Below, piece by piece: positions 8,552 to 18,107 of a DNA stretch of 49,114 nucleotides. The stretch spans positions 1 to 49,114 of the forward strand of contig JAGSGF010000019.1 in assembly GCA_023955335.1 (NCBI GenBank). Reading direction: 5' to 3'. The DNA comes from Yoonia sp. (GTDB taxonomy: Bacteria > Pseudomonadota > Alphaproteobacteria > Rhodobacterales > Rhodobacteraceae). A program made the translations under genes and the position numbers. The notes beneath the pieces were generated by a model that was given only the letters and a program-made list of their open reading frames with translations, had not been told where the DNA came from and did no database searches. Numbering within the stretch: the stretch's first letter is position 1; each line of letters begins with the position of its first letter.

Positions 8552-8952
8552 GTCGCGGCGACAACCAAAATCCCAACACCCAACATGAGACAAAGCGGAC
8601 CATAAACCCGCCGATCCAATGTGGCGAATGGCTCAACCGGCGTCATCCGACGCCAAAACGGGATCCACGCCAAGCTCCCCCGCAGGCTCAATACCACCCC
8701 TGCCGCGATCAAGATTACGGTGCGCACCACAGACGGACCAGCGATAATCGACAAGATCACGACCACCAAGCCAGACGCAACCAAAGCGCATGGAATGGGG
8801 CCAGGCATACGCGTCGCACCCTGCGCACCAACCACGGCATGGACAAGGCGGGCTTCATCGCGGATTGGCACCCATAAGCCAATCGCCCACGCTGTGTGTA
8901 AAATTGCAATTGCGGCAAGCACAATGCAGAGAATCAATTCAAGCCATGTCAT
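8548..8952 (-). CDS. DUF3995-type small integral membrane protein
   Basis: A 134-residue protein with four hydrophobic helices, at about residues 3-27, 53-72, 76-95 and 115-133. The first helix with HTAWAIGLWVP and the short loop resemble the DUF3995 family, whose function is unknown. It overlaps the frameshifted envelope gene tail to tail by 4 bp. Confidence 0.7.
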   Translation of the reverse strand: MTWLELILCIVLAAIAILHTAWAIGLWVPIRDEARLVHAVVGAQGATRMPGPIPCALVASGLVVVILSIIAGPSVVRTVILIAAGVVLSLRGSLAWIPFWRRMTPVEPFATLDRRVYGPLCLMLGVGILVVAAT

Positions 8953-8982
8953 AACGCTATCTTACGACACATTGGGCAAACG

Positions 8983-9005
8983 AAAAGGGGAGCAAAATGC
9001 CCCCC
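8983..9005 (-). terminator. Rho-independent terminator after the beta-helix gene
   Basis: Read on the minus strand, a 7-bp stem (GGGGGGC with GCTCCCC, one G-U pair) encloses the loop ATTTT and is followed by TTTT. It begins 31 bp past the stop of the beta-helix gene at 9036. This is a convincing intrinsic terminator. Confidence 0.7.
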
Positions 9006-9035
9006 TCCCTTGTTAACACCCAAATCTGCGAAAAT

Positions 9036-11324
9036 CTAAAGCGGATTATCCATCCGCACGATATATCGCACCTCACCTTTCACGGCCGTTCCCCAGCCTA
9101 GATTGATCTCACGCAAGTTCGATCCTTGTCCGGTATCGACAGACGGAGCGAGGTAAACAGCGGTATTTCCACTGTTGCGTAACGTCCCCGATGCAACAAC
9201 AGAATCGACAAACCGGGCACGTCCCCTGAAAGGCAAATAGGGTTCTGTATCCAATGTCCAAGTCGACGAAGCTGTCGATTGTGTGTGGGTCAGATATGCC
9301 GGATTGAACACTTCATCCGTGACCCCGTGGAATACGTTCCCCGAAAAGTCGATGGTCCGCATTCTGTTGAACTCCAGATCAGCAAACGTCGTGTCGACCT
9401 TTTCAATGCGGTCGATATAGCCGTTGATCGTCCGGAATGTATTCCCAGTAACTGCGAAACCGTGGATGAAATGCCCCGGCCCATAAGGCTTTATCACAAT
9501 AAATTTGAACGATGCGGCGACATTGGACGCAAAGAATATGTTGCTTGTGACCGTCATCCCGCCAAACGAAAACTGGTTGCCCAGCGCAGGTTCCGCAGAA
9601 TGTTCGTTCGTCCATTCCAGAATTGCATTGTCGATATAGTTGTTGTTAATCGACGTCGACGGGTTCGGAGTAGTAATCACAACACCGGCCATACGCACGC
9701 CGTTCTGTTGACCGTCCCCTTGGAACCAATGGTTCCCCGTCAGCAGCGTTGTGGCGCCACCAAGTACCGCAAAATGCCGGAACATCATGATCCGATTGTC
9801 ACGAATTTTTACGTCATTGGCATTGGTATTCAGTGCAATCGACACGCGATCTTGCACGTCCAAAGATGTCTCATTGGAATTAAACTGACACCGATCAATC
9901 ATCATCCCCTGACATCCTGTGCCAATTGATGTGATCCCACGGTCCCGCGGCTTGGTAATAAAGCAATCGCGGACATGAAACGTCAGGCCGCCTGGGGCCA
10001 ACATAATCCCGCTGGCTTTCCCATTGCCCTGAAACTCGATGTCATCCAACACAAATTGGCTCAAACTATCGTAACCTGAAAAGTCCAACAGGTACTTAAA
10101 ACGCTTGAAAGTATAGGTCTGGGTGCCCGCCGCATCATAAAGCGGCTGGCTAATATACACGATCTGAGCGCCGATATTCGTGCCAGTGACATACACCTCG
10201 CGGCCAACACCAACCCCCAGAACAAGCGATCCGACCTGAACGTTTGCAACATTGGTCACATTGGTCAAGCGCGTCGGATTACTGGTGTTGTAGGTACCAG
10301 CAGACGTGACAGTTTGCGTGTCCCAACCGGTTGTACCTATGGCTTCAAACTGGCCGTTCCGAATGACCCGCCGTGTCGCGAAGACAGTTCTCGTAGGGTC
10401 CGCGGCCTGCATGTCCATTGGCTCGCTTAGTGAAATTCGACGACCGCACAAATCAAGCGATTCGTGATCCGCAAAATTTAAAAGCGCTTGGTAGGCCTTC
10501 TTAAATGCCAACTCCTCGTCACCGAATGCGTTGAGGTAGGACTCAAAATCATACTCTTTCTTCAAGATAAAGCGCTTGTCGTCCGGCTGTGTGATCGTTC
10601 CCTCAAATCTCACTTTACTATCAAGCGTCACGTCTTGGTTCAGCTTGAAAACCCCTTCCGACACCAAAACCGTCCGACCAGAGGCAGCAGCATCCGCGGC
10701 CTCAAACGCAACTGTGTCGTCAGTTGATCCATCACCCTTTGCGCCATAGTCACGCACATCAACAACAGACATAATATCGCGGGTGAAATAGCTGGTGACA
10801 TCTTCGACAACGATGTCGTCCACGCGGACCAAACCACCGCTTGCACCCGTCAGGTCGATCCCAAGATGGCCATACAACGCGCCGTCCCACACCATATCAA
10901 CGCCGGTCTTGTCCGCGATTGCGATTATGGCGGTGATTTCGACGACGTCACCATAAGTTGTCAACTGGGTGCTTGGACCAGTCGTGGTAAGTCCCGTCGC
11001 CTCGATCCCGCCAGCTTTACCAGCCCAACCGGAAATCCGAACAGCAGGCAAAGGGCCTGCAATAGCTTTGACCGACGCACGGACCTGTAGATAGCAGCCC
11101 GGTAAAACTGGCGTCTCGCCCATATACCGCACGCGGGCCGTCGCGGTATCTTTCAGCACTTCAAGGCAACCGCCAAAATCCTGATCAGCGGATACAAATA
11201 CCCCGTTTCCACTGACAGAATAAGTATCGGACCCGGGTGTTCCGTCGCCGCTTGACCACACGCCAAGACCTGCTGCAAACGGCAGCGGCATCAGCACGAC
11301 CCCATCAGTAATCGCTTTATTCAT
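9036..11324 (-). CDS. Right-handed beta-helix protein (glycosyl hydrolase 28-related / pectate lyase superfamily)
   Basis: A 762-residue protein. Residues about 1-185 form a beta-rich domain rich in G, T and D (MNKAITDGVVLMPLPFAAGL onward) that looks like a carbohydrate-binding or attachment module. At about 190-230 is the classic start of the pectate_lyase_3 helix, VVDVRDYGAKGDGSTDDT. The remainder has repeated N-rich turns (NNYIDNAI, TGNTFRTI, FSGNVFHG) of a right-handed beta-helix. There is no signal peptide, unusual for a secreted polysaccharide lyase but normal for a phage-type spike. I recall close relatives being widespread in Rhodobacteraceae. A GGAAAGGG ribosome site precedes the ATG. 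It may be a gene-transfer-agent spike or a capsule-binding protein; enzyme activity is unproven. Confidence 0.8.
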   Translation of the reverse strand: MNKAITDGVVLMPLPFAAGLGVWSSGDGTPGSDTYSVSGNGVFVSADQDFGGCLEVLKDTATARVRYMGETPVLPGCYLQVRASVKAIAGPLPAVRISGWAGKAGGIEATGLTTTGPSTQLTTYGDVVEITAIIAIADKTGVDMVWDGALYGHLGIDLTGASGGLVRVDDIVVEDVTSYFTRDIMSVVDVRDYGAKGDGSTDDTVAFEAADAAASGRTVLVSEGVFKLNQDVTLDSKVRFEGTITQPDDKRFILKKEYDFESYLNAFGDEELAFKKAYQALLNFADHESLDLCGRRISLSEPMDMQAADPTRTVFATRRVIRNGQFEAIGTTGWDTQTVTSAGTYNTSNPTRLTNVTNVANVQVGSLVLGVGVGREVYVTGTNIGAQIVYISQPLYDAAGTQTYTFKRFKYLLDFSGYDSLSQFVLDDIEFQGNGKASGIMLAPGGLTFHVRDCFITKPRDRGITSIGTGCQGMMIDRCQFNSNETSLDVQDRVSIALNTNANDVKIRDNRIMMFRHFAVLGGATTLLTGNHWFQGDGQQNGVRMAGVVITTPNPSTSINNNYIDNAILEWTNEHSAEPALGNQFSFGGMTVTSNIFFASNVAASFKFIVIKPYGPGHFIHGFAVTGNTFRTINGYIDRIEKVDTTFADLEFNRMRTIDFSGNVFHGVTDEVFNPAYLTHTQSTASSTWTLDTEPYLPFRGRARFVDSVVASGTLRNSGNTAVYLAPSVDTGQGSNLREINLGWGTAVKGEVRYIVRMDNPL

Positions 11325-11439
11325 GAAAAACCCTTTCCGGAAAATCTTTGCAAAAGAGGCACCGGAAACCTGCCGGAGCGTCGCACAAAGGATTAACCTT
11401 CAAGGGTAAATGAGGGCTTGGACCACCGTGACGGTGGTG

Positions 11440-11835
11440 TCAGGCCCCGACTTCAGGGGCGGGCAACAGTTGCACTCCGTCAATCTGCCAGCCGTCTTGC
11501 ACAGGGATCATTTTATATTCCAGCACATGCAGCCCGCCATTTGCGTCTTTGACCAACACCTTTTGAAACTGCGACCCGCCCATTTCACGCGCGCCCAGAA
11601 ACCGGACCTCGCTGTTATCCCAAACCATCGGATAGCCCCGAGACACCATCGACCCAAAGTTGCCTGCGTTTCCAAAAAGCCGCTTGATCATCGGGCTGGC
11701 AAAATCGAACGCTTTTGGCATATCGCGTTCGTTGAATGCATTCAGTTGTTGGCCAATGACGTCTTCAATCGTCTCTGCCAAAGCAGCGCTTGCGCTTAAC
11801 CCAAGGGCTAAAACGCCTGCAATAAGATGTCTCAT
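11440..11835 (-). CDS. Secreted DUF4864 protein
   Basis: A 131-residue protein with a clear signal peptide (MRHLIAGVLALGLSASAALA), then a domain with FDFASPMIKRLFGN and GYPMVWDNSEVRFL, which I recognise as DUF4864. Its fold is expected to be NTF2-like; its function is unknown. The ATG at 11835 has a GGAGG site five bases upstream; the ATG four codons earlier would overlap that site. It lies upstream of the beta-helix gene in the same direction, 115 bp away. Confidence 0.78.
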   Translation of the reverse strand: MRHLIAGVLALGLSASAALAETIEDVIGQQLNAFNERDMPKAFDFASPMIKRLFGNAGNFGSMVSRGYPMVWDNSEVRFLGAREMGGSQFQKVLVKDANGGLHVLEYKMIPVQDGWQIDGVQLLPAPEVGA

Positions 11836-11901
11836 TCGTGCCTCCAATCAGTTTAACCTTAGGGTAGGTACGATCAAAGGCACGGTTTAGTTTCAAATGA
11901 A

Positions 11902-13470
11902 TTATCTGGCGGCCAACTGCGCTTCGATCATCGCGATTGTTTCGTTCACACCGTAAAGCGCGATAAACCCGCCAAAACGCGGACCCTGCGACGCACCAAG
12001 CAACACCTCATAAAGCGCCGTAAACCAGTTACGCAGCGGGTCAAATTCATGCGCCTTGCCAACGGCAAACACCATCGACTGCAATTCTTCCGCGTCCAAC
12101 CCGCCGTCCCATGCTTTCAGGCGCACCACCAGGTCTTCAATCGCGGCACGTTCCTGATCTGATGGCGCACGGAATACCTTGGCCGGCTTAACAAAGTCAT
12201 TGTAATACCGCACGGCAAACCCTGCGGCCTCATCCATCTGCGGGTGTGTCGCCGCTGACACCTCTGGCGCATAGCGTTGGATGAAGCCCCAAAGCGTATC
12301 CTTATCCTCGGCCCCGGACACAGACGCGAGGTTCAACAGCATCGCGAATGGAACAACCATATCGGACGCAGGCACGTCATGTCCGTGAATGTGGAACACA
12401 GGATTGTTCAGCTTGCCCGCATCGTCTTGGGTCGCATAGGCGCGCAGCTGCTGATGATACTCGTCCACAGCCTTGGGAATGACGTCAAAATGCATCCGCT
12501 TGGCGGTTTTGGGCTTGAGGTACATGAAATACGACAGAGATTCCGTCGATGCATATGTCAACCATTCGTCAATCGTCAGACCATTGCCGGAGGTCTTTGA
12601 AATCTTGTGGCCTTCTGCATCCAAGAACAGCTCATACGTGAAATGCTCTGGCGCTTTGCCACCCAGCACACGACAGATGCCGTCATAAATTGCTGTATTG
12701 GTGGCGTGGTCCTTGCCGTACATCTCAAAATCAACGCCAAGGGCGGCCCAGCGCGCACCAAAATCTGGCTTCCACTGCAATTTGCAATTGCCGCCGGTCA
12801 CAGGGATGGTCACTTCGGTGCCATCGACATCATCAAATGTAATCATGCCATCGCGGGTGACGTTCTTCATCGGCACATAAAGCACCTGACCCGTTGTCGG
12901 GCTCAGCGGCAAAAAGATCGAATAAGTCGCAGCACGTTCATCACGCAATGATTTCAGCATAATCGCCATAACATCATCGTATTTTTCAGCAGCCTTAAGC
13001 AGGATCGCGTCCATCTTGCCCGACTTATAATAATCTGTCGCGCTGATGAACTCATATTCAAAGCCAAACGTATCCAAAAAGCTGTTCAGCTTGGCATTCA
13101 TATGCGCGCCAAAGCTGTCATGCGTGCCAAACGGATCAGGCACAGCGGTCAGCGGCTGCTGCATGTAAGCTTCCAGCGCTTTAGGGTCCGGTACATTGCC
13201 CGGAATTTTGCGCATCCCGTCCATGTCATCGGAAAAGCACACCAGTTTGGTGGGAATATCCGAAATAATTTCAAACGCGCGGCGCACCATCGTGGTACGG
13301 CTGACCTCGCCAAAGGTACCGATATGGGGCAGACCAGACGGGCCATACCCTGTCTCGAACAACACATATCCCTTCTCGGGGGGCTTGTTTTCATACCGTT
13401 TAAGCAGACGACGCGCTTCTTCAAAGGGCCAAGCCTTGGAATTCATCGCTGTGTCACGCAAATTGGTCAT
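11902..13470 (-). CDS. lysS: Lysyl-tRNA synthetase, class I
   Basis: A 522-residue class I lysyl-tRNA synthetase, the archaeal-type enzyme that replaces the class II form in most alphaproteobacteria. It charges tRNA-Lys with lysine. The class I signatures are HIGT (49-52) in [12 protein letters not shown] and KISKT (289-293). The ATG at 13470 ([12 protein letters not shown]) is chosen: the open frame runs 79 codons further but the extra part has no family similarity and crosses into the divergent terB-like gene. A GAGAGAT site precedes it. The gene is often called lysK in these bacteria. Confidence 0.95.
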   Translation of the reverse strand: MTNLRDTAMNSKAWPFEEARRLLKRYENKPPEKGYVLFETGYGPSGLPHIGTFGEVSRTTMVRRAFEIISDIPTKLVCFSDDMDGMRKIPGNVPDPKALEAYMQQPLTAVPDPFGTHDSFGAHMNAKLNSFLDTFGFEYEFISATDYYKSGKMDAILLKAAEKYDDVMAIMLKSLRDERAATYSIFLPLSPTTGQVLYVPMKNVTRDGMITFDDVDGTEVTIPVTGGNCKLQWKPDFGARWAALGVDFEMYGKDHATNTAIYDGICRVLGGKAPEHFTYELFLDAEGHKISKTSGNGLTIDEWLTYASTESLSYFMYLKPKTAKRMHFDVIPKAVDEYHQQLRAYATQDDAGKLNNPVFHIHGHDVPASDMVVPFAMLLNLASVSGAEDKDTLWGFIQRYAPEVSAATHPQMDEAAGFAVRYYNDFVKPAKVFRAPSDQERAAIEDLVVRLKAWDGGLDAEELQSMVFAVGKAHEFDPLRNWFTALYEVLLGASQGPRFGGFIALYGVNETIAMIEAQLAAR

Positions 13471-13588
13471 GATATCTCTCAAAGTGGTAGAATGGACGCC
13501 CCAATGACGACCTATCGCGCACTCCCTATTGCGCACAGGGCAAGGCGTCAATAAATCGGAACGGGTAACACATGAAAAGGACGCGGAT

Positions 13589-14008
13589 ATGACACCCGAT
13601 GCACCAATTACAGCCCAAGACGCGCTGGCCGCACTTATGGTCGCCGTTTCCGCCAGTGACGAAACCATTCGCACCGCTGAATTGGTGAAAATGTCCAACG
13701 CGATCAATAACCTGCCCGTTTTTGCAGATTACGACGCCGAACGCCTGCCGCGCGTTTCCAAAACGGTTTTTGAACTATTAGAGCAAGAAGACGGGCTCGA
13801 GGCGCTTTTTGGCCTGATCCGCGATGCGCTGCCAGAAAAATTGTTCGAGACTGCCTATGCACTGTCGTGTGACGTGGCCGCTGCTGACGGTGAAATCGAC
13901 AGCGCAGAGGCCCGCATGCTCGAAGAGATTCGCTATGAGCTCGAAATTGACCGCCTGCACGCCGCCGCAATTGAGCGCGGATCACGCGCTCGGCATATGA
14001 CGCTTTAA
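13589..14008 (+). CDS. TerB-family (tellurite resistance-like) protein
   Basis: A 139-residue all-helical acidic protein of the TerB domain family. The C-terminal part has [20 protein letters not shown], the D-x-D/E-bearing loop typical of the family, where metal binding is proposed. The ATG at 13589 ([10 protein letters not shown]) has an AAGGAC ribosome site. No other ter genes are near, so tellurite resistance itself is not implied. Divergent from lysS and overlapping dacB by 4 bp tail to tail. Confidence 0.8.
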   Translation: MTPDAPITAQDALAALMVAVSASDETIRTAELVKMSNAINNLPVFADYDAERLPRVSKTVFELLEQEDGLEALFGLIRDALPEKLFETAYALSCDVAAADGEIDSAEARMLEEIRYELEIDRLHAAAIERGSRARHMTL

Positions 14009-15498
14009 TCGTTCAACGCGGCCCAGCGTCGCAGCAATTTATTCTGTAGCTTTTTGGCGTTTGTATTGAACGTGATCGACCCCGTTGGTTGCTCAGCGTT
14101 CGACGCTTTGCCAATTTCACGGGCATCCAGATCAGCCGCAAAAATTGCAAACGTCAATTTGCGACCGCTGCCCGTACGGATATAGCCAGCAAGCGCAGAG
14201 ACGAAATTCAGCGTCCCCGTCTTGGCCACAACTTGTGCCGGATGGTCTTTGATCACGCGTTTTTTGTCGTCGCGCAACGGGATCGTCTTCAGGATCGGAT
14301 TTAGAACCGCATCGACACCGTCTGCATTCAGCAATGTCACCATATCCGCCGCAGACAAACGGGTCGTATCGCCAAGGCCAGAATGGTCAGCAAATGACGG
14401 CGTAATACCTGCCCGGTCTTTTGCCCATAGGGTCATGCCCAATGCCGAGGTCCGCAAGCCGCGCTTTTGACCTGTCCGGCTTTCAGTCGCAGCCATGCCC
14501 GCCGCTTCTGCTGTGATATTCGTGGAAAACCGCAACATATCTTGCATCATACGACTTAGCGGCACACTTTTATGGGTCGCGATCGGCTCACCTTGTCGGG
14601 CCAACGCAATCTCGGATGGGGGTGTCAAAACAATGCCATGCCCACGTGCAAAACTAGCGAACACCTCACCAGCATAAAGCGCAGGATATCTGACAGGCAA
14701 CCAACGCGACCCGCCGCTGCCCAGCGCACCGCGTGCAACAGTCCATTCGTCCAGCCCCCCGCCATCATGGTAGGTATAAACCGGCACCGAACGGTCGACG
14801 ATCCGCATTTTTGCGACAGTCACTGCGGGCCGAAAATGCGCGCTTCGAGCGTCCATCGTGACGGTATATGCCCCACCTGTCCGCTTCCACTCAAAATACA
14901 CACGGTTGAAATTCAGATTCAGTCCAGTGATCGCAGGATTATACCCCAAATGATCCAATTGGCTTTCGTCGATCTCATCAAGATTGGGAAGTGCGCCGTC
15001 ATAGACGTAAAATTTGCCACGCACCTCGGTCAGGCCGCTGTCCTTGAGACGTTCGGCCAGTTCAGCTAAATCATCCGTGACTAAATTTGGGTTCCCGCCG
15101 CCTGAAAGGATCAAGTTACCGTCTAAAACGCCATCTAAAACCGGACTATCAGCAAAAATTCGCGTCTCGAACTGGAAATCAGGCCCAAGAGATTCTAACG
15201 CATAAAGCGCAGTTACCACTTTTGTGACGCTCGCAGGCGGCAGCTGTTCATTGGCGTCGTTACTGTCAATAATCTCTCCGGTCGTCGCATCGGCCAACAC
15301 AACACCGACACGCCCTGTCACGCCAGACGTTCGGATTACATCAGCCAACGGAATCCGCATTTCCGACGTGATCGTCCCCGCCTTTGGGGGACGGCCCGTG
15401 GGGCGCAACGACGTCAGAGGCGCATCCGAAAACGCTCCGGTCGCAGCAGACCCAAGCAGTGCGGCAATAACAGCCCGTCTGGAATAATTATGCATCAT
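14005..15498 (-). CDS. dacB: D-alanyl-D-alanine carboxypeptidase/endopeptidase (PBP4 class)
   Basis: A 497-residue class C low-molecular-weight penicillin-binding protein that trims and cuts peptidoglycan cross-links in the periplasm. The three active-site boxes are visible: SVTK (Ser90-Lys93), the SxN box in LRFSTNITAEA, and KTG in VVAKTGTLNFVSAL. The N-terminus, YSRRAVIAALLGSAATGAF, has a twin arginine and may use the Tat route. The start could be either of two adjacent ATGs. It is 37 bp upstream... in genome order it follows nadD in the same direction, suggesting co-transcription. Confidence 0.92.
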   Translation of the reverse strand: MMHNYSRRAVIAALLGSAATGAFSDAPLTSLRPTGRPPKAGTITSEMRIPLADVIRTSGVTGRVGVVLADATTGEIIDSNDANEQLPPASVTKVVTALYALESLGPDFQFETRIFADSPVLDGVLDGNLILSGGGNPNLVTDDLAELAERLKDSGLTEVRGKFYVYDGALPNLDEIDESQLDHLGYNPAITGLNLNFNRVYFEWKRTGGAYTVTMDARSAHFRPAVTVAKMRIVDRSVPVYTYHDGGGLDEWTVARGALGSGGSRWLPVRYPALYAGEVFASFARGHGIVLTPPSEIALARQGEPIATHKSVPLSRMMQDMLRFSTNITAEAAGMAATESRTGQKRGLRTSALGMTLWAKDRAGITPSFADHSGLGDTTRLSAADMVTLLNADGVDAVLNPILKTIPLRDDKKRVIKDHPAQVVAKTGTLNFVSALAGYIRTGSGRKLTFAIFAADLDAREIGKASNAEQPTGSITFNTNAKKLQNKLLRRWAALND

Positions 15499-15535
15499 TG
15501 AAATATCTTATCTATGCCGTCTGTGCGTGCAACGC

Positions 15536-16132
15536 TTAACCCCACCCGCCCTGTTCACGAATTGCCGTGGATGATTGATCCGACATCGGCAAATTGATAA
15601 AACACCAGCGCGGTGCGGCACCATTCGCGACAGCCACAGATGCGCGCGCAGACAACATTGCGCCCCGATATATCGTCGCGGCCTTGGACAGTCGGGCTGA
15701 AACCCCATCTCCCGGGCGGGCAATAACGCCGACGGGTACGTTTTCCATGATCCATTGCCAGTCTTGCCAGCGGTGAAACTGAGCCAGATTATCAGCCCCC
15801 ATCAGCCATACGAACCGGACCCCGGGGTAACGCCTTTGCAAACCAGCAATCGTTTGGGCCGTGAATTTGGTCCCCAATCTGCATTCGATATCAGTGATTT
15901 CCACCTTAGGATGATCCATCACACGGGCGGCTTGGGCCATTCGGTCCGCCATGGGTGCAGGTCCTTGGGATTTGAGCGGGTTGCCGGGGCTGACCAGCCA
16001 CCAAACACGGTCCAGACCAAATCGCTTGAGCGCCGTTTTGGTGATATGCACATGTCCATCATGGGCTGGGTTAAACGACCCTCCCAAAAGACCTACAACC
16101 TGTCCCGCTTTTGCGATCGGATCGCCCTGCAT
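15536..16132 (-). CDS. nadD: Nicotinate-nucleotide adenylyltransferase
   Basis: A 198-residue enzyme that adenylates nicotinate mononucleotide to deamido-NAD in NAD synthesis. The nucleotidyl-transferase motif [11 protein letters not shown] lies near residue 20 and the C-terminal SSTAIR motif near the end. The ATG at 16132 is preferred because GAGGGGG stands five bases upstream; an alternative GTG is two codons earlier. The last NAD step, nadE, is also in this window (28968-30629) but is not linked. The stop is 37 bp from the dacB start. Confidence 0.93.
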   Translation of the reverse strand: MQGDPIAKAGQVVGLLGGSFNPAHDGHVHITKTALKRFGLDRVWWLVSPGNPLKSQGPAPMADRMAQAARVMDHPKVEITDIECRLGTKFTAQTIAGLQRRYPGVRFVWLMGADNLAQFHRWQDWQWIMENVPVGVIARPGDGVSARLSKAATIYRGAMLSARASVAVANGAAPRWCFINLPMSDQSSTAIREQGGWG

Positions 16133-16172
16133 CGCCACCCCCTCATGCTAAACCTGCCTTTGGTTACGCAAA

Positions 16173-16560
16173 CTAGCGCACAAACGCAAAGCGCTTTGCG
16201 TCGGGGCACCAACACATCACCGTTTCTGTCAGCGCTTTAAGGTCCATTGGATAAAGCCCGATCACCCTGCGCTCCAACTTGGAACATCGGGTATTATCCG
16301 CATAGGCGTCGCACACAGGGCAGGCATAGCGTAGATACAAGGTTCCACCGTCCTGGATTGATCTGAAATGACGAGCATCGCCCCATCAGTGAAAATCATG
16401 ATCGTTTTGCATGCGGTGGCAAAGCCTGTGTCGGTAGGCTCAAAGACGGGATATTCCAACGGCACGCGGACCACCCGTTCGGATGCCAATTCGGGGCCCC
16501 AATATGGACTGCGCGGCGCATCACAACCGACACGCCGCCCAAAGCCGCAAAGCCACTGCT
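16173..16560 (-). pseudogene. Degenerate gene of unknown function, one frameshift
   Basis: Two minus-strand frames look coding and join end to end. The upstream one, about 16555 to 16355, reads CDAPRSPYWGPELASERVV and FEPTDTGFATACKTIMIF. The downstream one, about 16355 to the stop at 16173, reads GGTLYLRYACPVCDAYADN and LKALTETVMCWCPDAKRF. A shift of frame is needed near 16350. The second part has a CPVC...C pattern. I do not recognise the family. The alternative, a 110-residue intact gene ending at 16262, ignores the better C-terminal frame. The stop lies 40 bp upstream of nadD. Confidence 0.4.
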
Positions 16561-16845
16561 CAGATATCAACAGCGGCCCTGTCAGGGATATCAAACACCA
16601 TCACACCGTCAAACGCGCAGTCAATGACGCATGTTCGCCCTCGCCGCCTTCGTCCAAAATGACCGACGCATACAAAACAGCACCAGCCTTTCGCCAAATA
16701 TCGTCCTGCATAGATCAAAACTGCTGTTCAGCCGTGTCGACAGCCACACGCACAGTCACCGGACCATCCACCAGCTGTTGCACCACCCCGTCTGGCCTGT
16801 GGCCCGGACATGACAGACTTGTTCGCACTCGCCCCAGATTGGCAT
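16560..16845 (-). pseudogene. Decayed coding stretch, several breaks
   Basis: Minus-strand fragments that read like protein but are broken: GVVQQLVDGPVTVRVAVDT ending at a stop at 16715; in the same frame after that stop a 36-residue piece beginning MQDDIWRKAGAVLYAS (16711-16601); and, one frame over, CAFDGVMVFDIPDRAAVDI ending at 16560. No intact frame covers the stretch. It may be a gene that lost function, or may carry sequencing errors. Together with the preceding entry it accounts for the 700 bp between the aldo/keto reductase gene and nadD. Family not recognised. Confidence 0.35.
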
Positions 16846-17876
16846 CATGCGTCTTGTTCGGACGATGCGGCCCAAAGGTTGATCTGCTCTTCATCTGCAT
16901 ATTGATCAATCAGCGCCAATTCGTCGGCTGTAAATTCAAGATTGTTCACAGCGCCAACGCAATCGATAACCTGCGACGCTTTTGACGCCCCGATCAACGC
17001 CGTCGTAATACCGCCATCGCGCAACACCCAGGCAATCGCCATCTGCGCCAACGTCTGATCACGGCCAATTGCGATCTCGTTTAGCTTTTTGATATTCTCA
17101 ACCGCTTTGTCGGTCAGCATAGATGGAAACAACGACTTTGCCTGTGACGCGCGGCTTCCTTTGGGAATGCCACCCAAGTATTTCGTGGTCAGCATGCCCT
17201 GTGCCAATGGGGTAAACGCAATCGACCCAACGCCAAGGTCTTGCAACGTGTCCTTGAGCCCGTCGCGTTCCACCCAGCGGTTCAGCATATTATAGCTAGG
17301 TTGATGGATCAGGCAGGGCGTCCCGAGGTCTTTCAGAATAGCGACAGCCTCACGGGTCCGTTCCGTATTATAAGACGAAATTCCAGCATAAAGCGCACGC
17401 CCCGACCGGACGATATAATCAAGCGCGCCCATCGTTTCCTCGAGCGGCGTATCGGGGTCAAACCTGTGGGAATAAAAGATATCAACGTAATCAAGCCCCA
17501 TTCGCTTGAGCGATTGATCACAAGACGAGATTAGATATTTGCGACTACCCCATTCACCGTAGGGACCATCCCACATCTCGTAGCCTGCCTTGGAACTGAT
17601 AATCATCTCGTCGCGGTGCGCCTTAAAATCATCTGCCAGAATTGACCCAAACGCATGTTCAGCGGCCCCTGCTGGTGGTCCATAGTTATTGGCCAAATCA
17701 AAATGCGTGATACCATGATCAAACGCCGTCCGGCAAATATCCACCTTTGTTTCGTGCGGCGTATCATGGCCAAAGTTGTGCCAAAGCCCAAGCGACACCG
17801 CGGGCAATTTCACACCGGACTTGCCGCACCTGCGGTACTTCATGTGGTCATATCGGTTTGCAGCAGGTTGATACAT
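16845..17876 (-). CDS. mgrA: Aldo/keto reductase, L-glyceraldehyde 3-phosphate reductase type
   Basis: A 343-residue NADPH-dependent aldo/keto reductase with the N-terminus typical of the E. coli YghZ subgroup (YDHMKYRRCGKSGVKLPA, then SLGLWHNFGHDTP). It reduces L-glyceraldehyde 3-phosphate and methylglyoxal-like aldehydes in that subgroup. The catalytic tetrad is visible: Asp in HFDLANNYGPP, Tyr in that same segment, Lys in IISSKAGYEMW and His in IFYSHRFDPD. Close to full length. Divergent from ettA across a 231-bp gap that holds a perfect 16-bp palindrome. Confidence 0.88.
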   Translation of the reverse strand: MYQPAANRYDHMKYRRCGKSGVKLPAVSLGLWHNFGHDTPHETKVDICRTAFDHGITHFDLANNYGPPAGAAEHAFGSILADDFKAHRDEMIISSKAGYEMWDGPYGEWGSRKYLISSCDQSLKRMGLDYVDIFYSHRFDPDTPLEETMGALDYIVRSGRALYAGISSYNTERTREAVAILKDLGTPCLIHQPSYNMLNRWVERDGLKDTLQDLGVGSIAFTPLAQGMLTTKYLGGIPKGSRASQAKSLFPSMLTDKAVENIKKLNEIAIGRDQTLAQMAIAWVLRDGGITTALIGASKASQVIDCVGAVNNLEFTADELALIDQYADEEQINLWAASSEQDA

Positions 17877-17992
17877 TGCACTCTCCTAAAACGTTTATGG
17901 AAAAGAACCATTCTGCGCGAACAGTGTCAAACCATCAAATGTGAACGCAAAGCACCACACATTGACGACAGCAAAAAATGCAGGTTCAACCT

Positions 17993-18008
17993 TTCTCGCG
18001 CGCGAGAA
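17993..18008. promoter_or_regulatory. Perfect 16-bp palindrome between mgrA and ettA
   Basis: TTCTCGCG is followed directly by its reverse complement CGCGAGAA. It lies about 117 bp upstream of the mgrA start and 100 bp upstream of the ettA start. A dyad of this length without spacer is a likely protein-binding site. The regulator is not known. Confidence 0.45.
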
Positions 18009-18107
18009 CCGATAGGCATGAAAACGCTTGCGTTCGGCGATTGCCCCCATCAACAACGAACGCTATCTAGATGACCAACTCGAAATCCCCAGCGGAGCGT
18101 CCTCAAA

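Noticed and set aside
13471..13707. 79-codon N-terminal extension of lysS
   Set aside because: No family similarity, and it runs through the start of the divergent terB-like gene. The ATG at 13470 gives the normal enzyme length.
13589..14008. Tellurite resistance operon
   Set aside because: Only a single TerB-like protein is present; no terC, terD or terZ gene accompanies it, so the resistance label is not justified.
16368..16985. 205-codon plus-strand open frame across the decayed stretch
   Set aside because: It overlaps the aldo/keto reductase C-terminus by 141 bp on the other strand, is rich in S, T, R and C without any domain, and lacks a ribosome site. It is a shadow of the minus strand.
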